The notes beneath the pieces are model-generated. The model saw only the letters and a program-made list of their open reading frames with translations. It was not told where the DNA came from and did no database searches. Positions 1 to 10,900 of a DNA stretch of 64,000 nt are shown piece by piece. The translations under genes and the position numbers were made by a program. How positions within the stretch are numbered: the stretch's first letter is position 1; the number at the start of each line of letters is the position of its first letter. The stretch comes from Adineta vaga (Eukaryota > Rotifera), in contig CP075492.1 in assembly GCA_021613535.1 (NCBI GenBank), forward strand, positions 15,562,001 through 15,626,000, read 5' to 3'.

Positions 1-2374
1 ATCAATTTTACGAAATTCCTCTTCAATATCTTTCGAACGATTACGAATTAATGTTTTCAAAACTTCACAAAGCTAAAAGAATGAATTTTGAAAAAAAAAA
101 AGATAGTTTAGAAAGAAAACTTACTTCATCAATCGATCTTGTTCTTTCTCGTTCAGTGAAAATATTCGATTTTTCTCGTTGAGTTAATTCTTTTGGATTC
201 AATTTTTCTCGAACATTTGTTGAAACCATAAATTCATATTTAGGATTTCTAAAAATTCAATTTCTATTTAATCAAAGATAAAAATATACAAATACTTTGA
301 TTGACGTTGTTTTCCTTCTTGTAAATGTGATGCTCTTTCCAAGATTTGTTTCAAATAATCTCGATATTTAACGCGTCCATATTCATCTATCGGAATCTTT
401 TTTAATAATTGATGATATTCATCAGGTTTCAATGTATATTCAATCAAATCTTCGATAATTGATCGTACAGTATTCACAGTAACAAATCCACTTAGGCAAC
501 TATCAGCACGAATCAATAGATCTTCAACTCGTTCATAATTCATCGCAAGAGTCGTATCAATTTGTCGTTCTAATGCTGCTTGACGAGTTTCATCAATCAG
601 ACTAAAAGATAAAGAGATGGGAAGATTTTATATCTCTATTCAAATCGAAAAACAAAATACATTGGATTATCCGCATTAATTCGTTTCTTTGTTGGGTCAG
701 TTTTTTGTTTGAATGTATTGATTACTTCTTGATATGGTATTCCATCATTAGTTAATGCTAAATCAACATTTAATCGTTTTAAAAAATATTCTAATAATGG
801 AGTTTCCATATTTAAACCAAATCGTTTCAATTGCTCGAGAAATCGTTCACGTGGTAACTAAAATACATGAAATTTATCTATGTTTTAAAATCCAATCAAA
901 TTCTGTTTACACTGCCGGTTTGTTTTGTATCTAAACGTTCAAGTGCATGTTCAAGTTCAGAAAAACCATGTGGAAATTTAAGATTTAACCATTGTTGTAC
1001 TTGACTTTCATCCAAAACGCCACGTGTTGCTAAAGAAAACAAGAATTCGATTGAAATAATTGAAAAAAGAGATGGAGTTTTTTTTTACAATGAAGTCGAG
1101 GTGTTTTTAATTCAGAATCACGGTGAGTTGTTTGTACATGAGGAGAGTATGGCTTTTGTACAATGGCTTCTCGATGTGATTTTGTTCCTTCTTCAATTGA
1201 TTCATTGGATAAAAGTTTTAAAAATTTGTCGGAATTAAGTGCTTTGAATTCTTCGGTATCAAATCTTTATTGAAGAGAAAAACATGAGAATTTAAATAGG
1301 AAAGATTTTCAAACCCTACTTATCCCATAATTTATCGAATTCTGAATCTTTCATTCGATAACCCATGTCTTCAAGTGCATCATGAAAGTGAACTTTAAAG
1401 ATTCGTGTCGGTGTTCCACCACCTAATGCTGGACAAAGATTCATTAAATCTTTATCTCTAGTTTTCAAAAATAAAGTTTCTTCTTTTTCAATTGAAAATA
1501 AAATTTTTACTTTGTTCGAACTTTTTCTTTTAAAATTAAAAACATTTGTGCCGCTGTTTTTTTCGATGATTTTTCTTGTCTTGATGACATTTGTCGTGAG
1601 ATCCAATTCGGGAGATCTTCATCACCATTTGATAATGCTTGAACGAATTCATCAAAACTATTTACATATGAAAAGAATACAATAAATCAATTCAATTCTT
1701 TCAAACCTTATTTTAGTGGATTGTTTAAGTTGAAGTCGTTCTAATAGTTTATCAATTTGATGGGGTGAAACTTGTTTTTGTGTTCCATAAATTGTTGCAA
1801 TCAAATGTTGTAAAGCTGGACGATCAATTTTTCCACTGGGATCATTTTGAGCAGCATGACGAAATTTGGCACGAACATCATGAAGTTGTACACGAATTTT
1901 TTCTCTTAGTGCAGCTTCAAGTTCATCAATAGCAAGACGAGATGTTTCGCCTTTTTTTGAAGAAGCAATAGATGATGTTGTACTTTCTGGTCGACGACCT
2001 TTAAAAGAAAAGTTTTTGAAAAAACAAATACTTTTGTTGTTAGTTTTCTTCTTACCAAAAACAGGTAAACGAACTTTATTTCGATCTTCACCAAAGACTG
2101 TAGAAATATTTTCAGGAACATCATCAATATAATCTAATTTCAATGTTGATGATCTTCCTTGATGACGTGGTGATCGTGGCGTTGAAAGATCAGTTCGAAT
2201 TAATTTTCCATCACCTTGCCCATCTCTCGATTTTCCACGAACATCTAATACTGTTCTATAACTATCGATCATTCGTTTCGATGGATGTTCTATTTTTGGT
2301 AAAATCATCTTTTTATTTGGTGATGATTGCCTATGATCATAACCAATAAGAGGTCTTGGTGAAGCTACAGACAT
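1..2374 (-). CDS. EFCAB6-like EF-hand protein, N-terminal part (runs off left edge)
   Basis: Ten exons can be joined on the minus strand: 2374-2056, 1998-1707, 1657-1511, 1459-1320, 1264-1089, 1029-911, 857-661, 601-296, 248-125 and 72 to beyond 1. All introns are 47-61 bp with GT-AG ends, and the reading frame stays open across every junction. The product starts with a basic, Ser/Pro-rich region (MSVASPRPL...), then has a series of degenerate EF-hand units, such as KISFDEFVQAL, LPRERFLEQLKRFGLN and GFVTVNTVRSIIEDL...GRVKYRDYLKQIL. This spaced array of poorly Ca-coordinating EF-hands resembles EFCAB6 (DJBP), a cilium/sperm-associated protein; that assignment is inference from pattern. An upstream in-frame ATG could not be excluded; 2374 was chosen because it precedes a normal hydrophilic N-terminus. 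The C-terminal part lies outside the window. Confidence 0.7.
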
Positions 2375-3486
2375 TCTTCTCTTCAATAAAAGCACAACAA
2401 CGACTGATTTATTGTTGTTGCTATTGAAACTGAAAAGTTGTGTTTGTTACACAAAACTACTGTAAGTAAATAGAAAAAAACGACATTTTGCTTTTCTCTC
2501 TCTCCTTCTCTCGTCGATAAACAGATAGAAAACTTAAAATAATCGATCATTTTGTAAAAGAAATGTTTACCATCGCTTTTAAGAACAAACATTTTAACAC
2601 ATCAAGTAACAGAAGAAGAAAAAAAGAGAGAGAGAGAAAGAAAAGAAAAGAAAATTTAAATAGAATGAATTGAAGTATATCTCAATCTTGATTTTTACCT
2701 ATGAGAGCAAATCATACAATTAATCCTTTGTCATATGTTCTTGAAATATATCAAAATTCTCTTCTAAATGATTATTATTGTTTTTTCCAGTCAACTCGTT
2801 CTATGAAATGATTAGAACGATGTAACGTGGATGAAGATCGATATGACAAAGCTAATTAATTCTATTAATATTGAGAATACTGTATCATTTTTTGTATAAT
2901 CTAAACACGGAACTTTTATTGAATCTTTCAATAATTAATCAACACTTTGTGAGAGCATTTTGGCATGAATTTCCAAACAGAGAGAATATTTTATTTCTGT
3001 TTACGTATATCTTTTACCATTGATGTCAAATGTTTCCTATATTTTTTTCTTAGATCAATGTTAGTTTAAAGATCACATGATCATCGATTTTTTAGTCAAC
3101 TCTTTTTACAATATGTAAATTTTTCGTCTGAAAAACAAGAACGTTAATTTATTGATGGAAATAATCCTTTATTGCGTCTACTTACATGGATTTTTTGAAT
3201 AGAAGATAGCGATATCCAATCGCCAATGATTGATTAAACTAACTGATGCATGTTCCATGTGTTTGCCGATAATTATTACGACATGAAATGGAAATCAAAG
3301 ACATTCATATTTGGAATATGATTTCAAATTAACCATTTCCAAAAATTAATTCACAATTTTTCTGCTTTTTTTCAAACCTTAGATTTAATTGAAATAAGTC
3401 AAAGTACTCCATGGTAGATCTGTTGTTCAAACTCATCCTCACCCACTCTTCTTAACAAAAAGTCGCCATCATCATCATCATCATAT
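2375..3486. other. Intergenic, no gene seen
   Basis: AT-rich sequence with short purine-rich runs (GAGAGA/AAAGAAAAG near 2610-2655) and a CAT trinucleotide microsatellite near 3466-3484. Open frames here are short and look random. It probably holds the promoter of the EF-hand gene to the left. Confidence 0.5.
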
Positions 3487-3500
3487 TTTATTATTTTATT
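3487..3500 (-). terminator. Polyadenylation signals of the macin gene
   Basis: Read on the minus strand, AATAAA occurs at 3487-3492 and again at 3495-3500, about 45-55 bases past the stop codon of the upstream cysteine-rich peptide gene, which is the usual spacing for a 3' end. Confidence 0.45.
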
Positions 3501-3543
3501 ATTTTCGCATTGTGTCAATGCTCGAAACAAAGTTCTTCAATTT

Positions 3544-3849
3544 TTATTTACCAAGTCCACCTGGAACACAGATCGGCTTGTTTGAACCACTCCATGTTCC
3601 TGAACACTGACATTGATAGGCCTGAACACTTTTTCCGTTACATGTTGTTGTGCCTACTTGAACGCAACTTCCTGTTGCCGCATTCCTACAACCTTGACAA
3701 TATGATGGACAGCTTTGCCAAAGAATACCGGTTGCAGGAGAAGACCAACGTGTACACCGACTCCATGTTTCATAACAATCCCAGGCTTCTGAAATACCCG
3801 AAAATGAGACCACTAATAACAATGTCAAAGAATACCACGTAGTTTTCAT
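3544..3849 (-). CDS. Macin-type secreted antimicrobial peptide
   Basis: A single-exon ORF of 101 residues. Residues 1-22 form a signal peptide (Lys, then a Leu/Val-rich core, small residues before the cut at SEA). The mature part has ten cysteines in the order C-YETWSR-C-...TGILWQSC-PSYC-QGC-...GSC-...C-...YQC-QC-...C. The motifs WSRC, TG.LW.SC..YC and QC.C are the hallmark of the macin family (theromacin, neuromacin, hydramacin), disulphide-stabilised cationic peptides of leeches, molluscs and Hydra that permeabilise or aggregate bacteria. Ten cysteines fit the theromacin-like five-disulphide form rather than the eight-cysteine form. It stands alone, with AATAAA signals just downstream. The family call rests on motif recognition; the antibacterial role is inferred from the family. 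Confidence 0.8.
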   Translation of the reverse strand: MKTTWYSLTLLLVVSFSGISEAWDCYETWSRCTRWSSPATGILWQSCPSYCQGCRNAATGSCVQVGTTTCNGKSVQAYQCQCSGTWSGSNKPICVPGGLGK

Positions 3850-4383
3850 TATAATGAACGTACCACCGATAAAATTTTATTCGTTGTTTACCGTTTCGAA
3901 TGAATATATATATATATATATATATTCAGTCTTTAATCGAACTTTATTCAGCAAAAATAAAACTAGTCATCCATAATACAAATGCGCACTTCGTTTTAAC
4001 TCAAGAGCAAAAAAATGCAAATATGTCTTTTGAAGTGCTATTATGGTTTGATTTAAGAATAGTTAATTATACATGCCGTTCCACTGATTCATGATCGAAT
4101 TGCATATAAAGATATGCACTTATACATTCCGTCATTTCCTGTTACCAGTGATGTTTTAACTATTGAAAGGTACTTGATTTTAAATTAAAAAATGAATAAC
4201 ACTTTATTAGTCTTAAGAATATGGATGAACAGCAGCAACAATATACTTTCTACATGTTCACATGAATGCTCAGATCTCCGTGTAAGGAGAAACATTTCTG
4301 ATTTGTGTTTTTACATTTATTATAATATAAGTCTCGTTTTCAAGATGTTCTTAAGATAAAAGTTTATTTTATAATCGATGATG
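3850..4383. other. Intergenic with TA microsatellite
   Basis: Holds a pure TA dinucleotide run at about 3902-3926, just upstream of the macin gene start. The plus-strand ORF over it is a repeat by-product. Nothing else is recognised. Confidence 0.5.
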
Positions 4384-4410
4384 TCATTCCATAGAGATGT
4401 TCACGACTGT
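4384..4410 (-). pseudogene. Remnant of a further LRR exon
   Basis: After the stop codon of the LRR gene, sequence still shows an exon-like start: an acceptor (...GTAG) followed by ACAGTCGTGAACATC, the usual opening of an LRR exon in this array (T-V/I-x-x-L/I). It hits TGA after eight codons. It follows a good GTGAGC donor at 4434, so it looks like the trace of an LRR exon left behind when the array was truncated, or an alternative last exon. Confidence 0.35.
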
Positions 4411-4440
4411 CTACAATGAATGACTTTTGCTCACTTGATT

Positions 4441-7400
4441 CTATTTTAGAGCATCACTCATTTTGTTGCCCCAGATATAGAGACTCGTAATTTTCTAGAA
4501 TCAAAGAAAAGAAAGAAGATATAACAGCTAATCAGTAAACGTCGCTCACTTGATTGATTTTTAGAACATCAAGCAGATAGCACGCTCCATTATCACCGAT
4601 TTCATTAGTGTCAAGATTCAGTACAGTGATAGTCTAAAAGAAATAAAAATAGCTACCATAGAATACATCAGTGGAGATGTGTTGTCTCACTTTATTGATC
4701 TTCAGAGCATCACCAAGATGGCGTGCACCTTCATCACCGATCTGATTGCACCCGAGGTTTAGTGTGTTGACTGTCTATGATGAATATAAGAAGCTACCAT
4801 ACACGATCCATTACTACAGATCTTTTCTCACTTGATTGGTCTTCAGTGCATCACTAAGATGACGTGCGCCTACAGTACCAAACTGGTTTTTGCGAAGATG
4901 TAATTCAGTAATAGTCTATGATTAATGATAGCGTTTTCGATGCGATAGATGATCACTGATTCTGCCTCACCTGATTGCTTTTCAAGGCATCACTGAGATA
5001 ACGCGCTTCTTCAGCACCGATCTCGTTTCGTTGCAGATGTAGTATCATGAGTGTCTATGACACATAAGAATTTATGAATATCCTATAACTGCGAACTGCT
5101 CCTCTCTCACTTTGTTGATCTTCAGAGCATCACTGAGACTGCACATTCCTTCATTATGAATCTGATTGCACCATAGCTCCAATCGAGTGATTGTCTGTGA
5201 TATATAAGAACGTTAGAAATATGAAAAATAACTGCTGATGTTATCTCACTTGATTGGTTTTGAGAGTTTCACTAAGAAAACATATTCCTTCATCACCGAT
5301 CTGGTTGTCTCCAATATGTAACGTGCTAATAGTCTATTATGAATCAGATCAATGAAACTATAACAGATTAGTAGTGAAGTTGGCTCACTCGATTGGTCTT
5401 GAGAGCTTCACTGAGAGCATACAATCCTTTCGTGTCAATTTTATTACTGTCAAGAATTAGTGTTGTAATAGTCTATGATGAATAAAAACCTTGTAGATAT
5501 GATAGACGAGCATAGATATGATCTGACTTGATTGATTTGAAGAGCATCACTAAGATCATGTATTCCTTTATGACTGATCTGATTTCTCGCAAGGTTCAGT
5601 ATCTTGATTGTCTATGAAGAATGAAGACAATGAAGATATGATACCTATGTATTGTATTTCGCTCACATAATTAATTCTGAGAGCGTTTGCCAGATAACTT
5701 GCTCCTTCGTCACCAATGTGGTTGTGTTGAAGATGTAGAGTAGCAATAGTCTATTGTGAACAAGGAACGTTGAATATGTAATCAATGTGTAAAGATCTTA
5801 TTTCACTTGATTGTTCTTGAGAGCATCACAAAGATGGCGCGTACCGTCGTCTTCAATTCCATTACGTTCAAGATGCAAAATAGTGATAGCCTATCATGAA
5901 TGAGAACGTTGAATGTCCAATCAATGCGCAGAAATCTTATCTTACTTGATTGTTCTTGAGAGCATCACCAAGACAACGCGCACCATCGGAACCAATATGG
6001 TCTTTCTGAAGATTCAATGTAGTAGTTGCCTATGATAAATCCAAATCTCGTATATTCACTAAACGTGCAGAGATCTTATCATACTTGTTTGATCCTAAAG
6101 ACAATAAGAAGACGACTTTGTTGCTCATGGTTAATGGAGTTATTTCGACAATCCATATTGATGAGTGTCTATGACAGATGCGAATGATGTCAGTATGATA
6201 GATGAGCAGAAAACGTGCCTCACATGATTCGTCCTTAGAGCATCTTCTAGGTGACTTCCTCCTTCATTGCCGATCTGGTTGAATCGAAGATTCAATGTTG
6301 TGATAGTCTATGAAGAAGGAAAATATTATGGATGTGGCATATGACTGGAGTAGGTTTTTTACATGATTAGTTTTTATGGTATCTGCAAGGTGACGTGCTC
6401 CTTCAACACCGATTTGGTTATTACTAAGATCTATGTTGGTGATTGTCTATAACAAGTAAAACTCTCGTAGAAATAATAGATGAGTAGAGATGCTGTCTCA
6501 CGTGATTAACTTTTAGGGCATCAGCAAGGCGACGTGTACCTTCATCGCTGATCTTGTTCCTCGCAAGATTCAGAATGCTGATGATCTATGGTAAATGAAG
6601 GTTTTGTAGATACAATAGATGAATAGAATACGTGTCTCACATGATTTGTCTTTAGAATATCAGCAAGATGATGTGCTCCGTCACTACCGATTTGATTATC
6701 ACTAAGATATATGTTGGTGATAGTCTATAACAAATAAAACTCTCGTAGATAGAATTTAATAGATGAGCACGGTTCTTATCTTACTTGATTGCTCATCAAT
6801 AAATTAGCAAGATGGTGGACAATTTTATCGTTGATCTGTCTGGACGAAAGAGACAATATCGTGGTAGCCTATGATGAATTAGAGTTTTGTTATTATACGA
6901 TGAGTGTGTATTTTGCTTTACATTATTGATCTGCAAAGCAATATAGAGACGAATATCTCCTTCATTGCTAATGGAATTAAAGTTCCAATTCAGATCAGTG
7001 ATTGTCTATAGAATATCAGAACAATGAATGTAGGAAAGATGAATACAGCTATGGTATCACATGGTTGATATTTAGAGTATCAGCAAGATGATACGCCCCT
7101 TTGTCACCAATCTTGTTATTTTGCAGATGCAGTTTAGTGAGAGTCTATCATAAAAGAGCACGCTATAAATATGATAGATAAACAAAGATACTATCTCACA
7201 TAATTGGTCTTTAAAGCATCAGCAAGATGATACATTCCTTCATCCCCGATCTGGTTATGTTCGAGATTTAATGCGATGATTGTCTGTGGTAAATGGGAAT
7301 ATGATAAATATGACAGTTGCATAGAATACGCGTCTCACATAATTGGTCTTTAGAACGTCAGCTAGATGTTGCGCTCCTTCATCACCAATGTAATTGCGTT

Positions 7401-7701
7401 GAAAACTCAATGTAGTGACAGTCTATGATGAATAAAAAGCTGGTGAATATGTTAGATGAACAGAGATCCTGTCTCACATGATTGGTCTTAAGAGCAGCAC
7501 TGATACGACGTGCTCTTTCGTGATTGATCAGACTGAATCCAAGATACAATGTAGTGATAGTCTATTATAAATTTAAATACCGATGATATTTTATCGAAGT
7601 TTGAGATGATGCACTACCTTGTTACGATGTAAGGAATGAAAAACACGGTTGACATCAACGATACCCTTTTTGTATAGGGATAAGGAGAAATCATTAAAAC
7701 T
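4441..7701 (-). CDS. Ribonuclease-inhibitor-type LRR protein, one 28-residue repeat per exon
   Basis: Twenty-three exons of exactly 84 bases lie on the minus strand, with plus-strand starts at 7618, 7478, 7339, 7200, 7061, 6922, 6785, 6641, 6502, 6363, 6224, 6085, 5946, 5807, 5667, 5528, 5389, 5250, 5111, 4971, 4832, 4691 and 4550. Each is phase 0, begins after AG and ends before a GT donor (mostly GTGAG/GTAAG), and none has an in-frame stop. Each encodes one LRR close to TITTLNLxxNQIGDEGARHL followed by (A/S)DALKTNQ, the NLRC3/RNH1-like type. Introns are about 53-60 bases. A last, shortened exon (4494-4441) ends in TAG. The repeat at 7618-7701 is the most degenerate. No start codon was found in or just before it, so the 5' end is missing from this model; the F-box exon near 10.8 kb is a candidate. 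Likely a curved protein-binding scaffold; partner unknown. Confidence 0.8.
4441..7701 (-). repeat. Tandem exon-intron array, period about 140 bp
   Basis: The unit is one 84-base LRR exon plus one short intron. Successive exon starts differ by 137-144 bases. Exon sequences are clearly related (for example GGTGATGAAGGAGCxCGTCA and CTCTGAAGACCAATCA blocks), while introns share only weak similarity (an ATGATAGATGAGCAGAGAT-like segment recurs between about 6180 and 7470). This suggests old unit duplications with continued selection on exons. Confidence 0.8.
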
Positions 7702-10696
7702 CTAAATTAAAGTTAATAGATTGAAAATTGTTCGCAAAATTTTCCTGACTTGTTCGTTCAGTTCATTTCGTTACTTTGATACGGTTTAGTTTTGGGGACA
7801 GGGAGAGGATTAATCATTTTACTTGGCTTTCGTCAACGATGCTCTATATAGAAATGCTGCAAGTTATAGATTCACGGACTTATAATACGGTCTTTGTAAG
7901 TGTTATAGACTCATCCTATATATCTGTACTGTAGCAAATCATTCCGTCATATTTTATTAGAATGTTCTGTTTTAGCTAGTACCAAATCTCTGTTCTACAC
8001 TTTCAAATGAGATCGATCTACAGTATCCGCTTCTCTTATTGTGAAACGTATGATACTGAAAACTGTAATGATCCTATGTTCTGTTCACAGAAACAGGTGC
8101 ATAATACTACCCACGGAAAAAAATTTCAACCAATACCGCGGTTTATGAAGGTTTCTAGGTTGAAGGCTCGAAATCGTTGTTGTACACCGCAAAAGTCAGA
8201 CCTTTATTAGGTTTTTAAAAACCACTACAAAGAGCGATATTCTAAAACCGCGGTTCTTACCGATTTTCAAAAGAAAACAAATTCATCGTGGTGGTAAATT
8301 ATTTCTGTCATCTGTCCTTTTATCCTTGACTTTCCATATTAACCACTAGTCTACGCGCAATATCGACCCGTTGATCCCACACCGCGGTTAACTCTTCTAA
8401 TACCACTATCTATTTTAGATTCAACTGATTCATGTTCGATTTGAACCATTTACCGTGCGATTGTCATTCACTAATTTCATTGAACCATCTGGCCATGTTT
8501 ATACTAGTATTAAATATGATAGTCTATCTGATTAGTAATGAAAAACCTTTTCATATCTAAATATACATATCATATACAGATAAAATCTTAATAACTTCTT
8601 GAATATCTCTTCTGACAACGGTATTTATAGTATACTTTGTATAGGATCTATTAGATTGTATTTATTCTTTATAGTTATGACCATTGATATATAAACACAC
8701 TTTATTCTTGTAAAATTATACCTGGTGAGAGGTAGAGATTGATCAGAATTTGTAGATATTTAACCGCGATTTTGTGCGATGCGATATTGAAACGTTTAAC
8801 TTTCGAGTAGAGTATTGCATTTTAGTAAATAGATGTGAATCTCAAAACTAAAACACATGTAACTTATTAAAAAAGTGAAAACGTCGCGATTTTATCGATT
8901 AACAAAACTAGTTTATGCATATTTCTATATCTGATAATGGACAAATTCCTGAATATTATCAGAAGTAGTCATCTGAATTAATTGTGACGAAGGTATTTGA
9001 TATGTTCACATTGTCTAAAATCTGCTAAATCCTTAAAGGTATAGTTGACGTTTATCAACATTTATTGTCGATTTGGTTTATTTTCTCTTTAGCTTCAACC
9101 TCTCAAATTATAATTGTTCTAATTTAAATTACAGTATATACTGTCATAAAAAAATCGAAAAATGAATTTGAATATTACCGTTATTTGGCATTTTATAAAA
9201 ACATTCTGTTTTTATTTCAAAATCACACGTTTCTACACTGTAAAACAGTGGGGAATAACCAACGATAAAAGCGTTTGTGATGGTCTCATAAACGTAGAAA
9301 AAGATTTATGAATTTTCAATGTGCAAAGAACTCCGTTTTTATTGTACTTGACGAAGATATAAATCCTTTTGGATTTATGAAGCACTTCTAGTAAAAGAAA
9401 AGAGGTTTATCATATGTTGCGAATCATCAAATCGTTATTTTTTACAACGTAGTTTTTTCCAACTTTCCATATTGTAGAATGATGGTAAATTTAGTTTTAG
9501 TCGATGAGAAAATGTTTTTATACCATACTGTGACTGTTAAGTAGTAAGTTTTAGTGATATAACCTTATTAGAAAAATAACGTTAGAAAATTCAGTCATAC
9601 TTTGAAAATAAATTGATTCAAATAATGATACTTTTCAAGACAATGCACAGATCGCGGTTTCTAATAGGAATTTCGCGAATAAAAATATCGTAAAAGATGA
9701 AGGTTTTATAATATCATAACTAGTTACCAGCATACCGTATTCTTTTGAAATCGCGGTTTTATTCAAGTATACCGCGGTGCGTCTTAATGGCGGTGTAACA
9801 TACCGTGGTTAACTACGTTGTTTACTACCCATTGCGGTCTTCAAGACAGTTTGTGATTACTACCCTAAACTTTGCTTTTCCAGATTGACTAAGGTAAACT
9901 GTCTGCCATAATTTAGTAAATATTTATTTGAATAATCATTATTGAGTTAAATAGAAAAGTTCTACGCTATGTAAGTTGTATCTCCAATTATGAGTAAAAT
10001 AGTAATCTTGCTCATCCAAAGTTAATTTCTTTGTTCAAAGTGGACATTGTTTGATTGCTAATATTTTGTTTCGGTTAGCCACAATGAACGAGCATTGTGA
10101 ATGGAGATATTAAATAAATGGAAACGGTGTTAAAATACAGGCTAACTATGATGGCTACTTCTATGAAGGGAAAAGTACTCATGTCTCAAATCGGAAACAC
10201 TCCTCATGAAAGCATTAAAAATTTTTTCGGAATAATTCAAAAGTCTAGGTAGACACGTTAATGAGGATCAGGATGTTTAACTAAATTCCTGAACTGTACA
10301 GAATTTTCTACCATTCATGTGCCTGTTTTTACCTAAAATAACTGAGCTGAGATAGTGAATCATTATCATTGTCCAAATGCAATTATCTGTGCAATTACCA
10401 ATTACTTGACTAGCTTTTTTTTACTATGAGATAAAATAGACTTTGACATGACCATCACTATCTTTCATTCGTGCAACAGCGAGCAGATCGTGACCTAATA
10501 AAAACAGTGAAACTGTGGACAAACCAACAGATAAGCGATTATTTTCGAGATGAAGATCCTGACTACAGCGAAGGAAATATAATGATTTGTCCAAGAGGAT
10601 GACTCCACAATATAAACAGAAACATTATCCTAGAAAGGTAATCAGAGTGGCTCAATTCACAATCCATTTTCTGACCATAAAAGACAGAAAAACGGA
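7702..10696. other. Three-kilobase gap with palindromic ACCGCGGT motifs
   Basis: No convincing gene. Four perfect copies of the palindrome ACCGCGGT occur at 8135-8142, 8247-8254, 8381-8388 and 9771-9778, with near-matches at about 9652 and 9751, in a strongly AT-rich background. If the F-box exon upstream and the LRR array downstream belong together, this stretch is an unusually long intron, perhaps with decayed inserts. The 67-codon plus-strand ORF at 8007 looks random. Confidence 0.4.
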
Positions 10697-10873
10697 TCAA
10701 ATAATGATCAATACGAAAGATATAAATATGGAAAATGTGTGTATTATTTTATTGAATCGTATGCAAACATCTTGAATCGAAATAAGAATGTCGAAAGGAG
10801 TTAAATGATCCAAGATGCGATACATGAGTTCAACGGGTAAAATGTGAAATGATGGTTTAATGTTGCCAGCCAT
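10697..10873 (-). CDS. F-box exon (partial gene, possibly 5' exon of the LRR gene)
   Basis: From an ATG at 10873 the minus strand reads MAGNIKPSFHILPVELMYRI followed by LDHLTPFDILISIQDVCIRF and NKII, a textbook F-box (LP.EL..RIL..L...D......VC.RFN). F-box proteins use this segment to dock on Skp1 in SCF ubiquitin ligases, with substrate chosen by C-terminal repeats. The open frame stops soon after the domain; GTATTG at about 10716 could be a donor. In bdelloids, F-boxes of exactly this wording commonly precede ribonuclease-inhibitor-type LRRs, so this could be the first exon of the array at 7.7-4.4 kb on the same strand. That link is inference, since no connecting exons were recognised in between. 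Confidence 0.5.
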   Translation of the reverse strand: MAGNIKPSFHILPVELMYRILDHLTPFDILISIQDVCIRFNKIIHTFSIFISFVLIII

Positions 10874-10900
10874 ATCGATATGATATCTGCAATGTTGCAT

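Noticed and set aside
4441-7701. Regular 140-bp periodicity that could be mistaken for a CRISPR-like or satellite array
   Set aside because: The repeating unit splits into an exact 84-base open segment coding an LRR and a short segment with GT-AG ends; it is an exon-intron array of an animal gene.
10428-10624. Minus-strand open stretch of about 65 codons downstream of the F-box (ending GHVKVYFIS)
   Set aside because: No start codon, no recognised domain and no phase-compatible junction with the F-box exon; could be chance.
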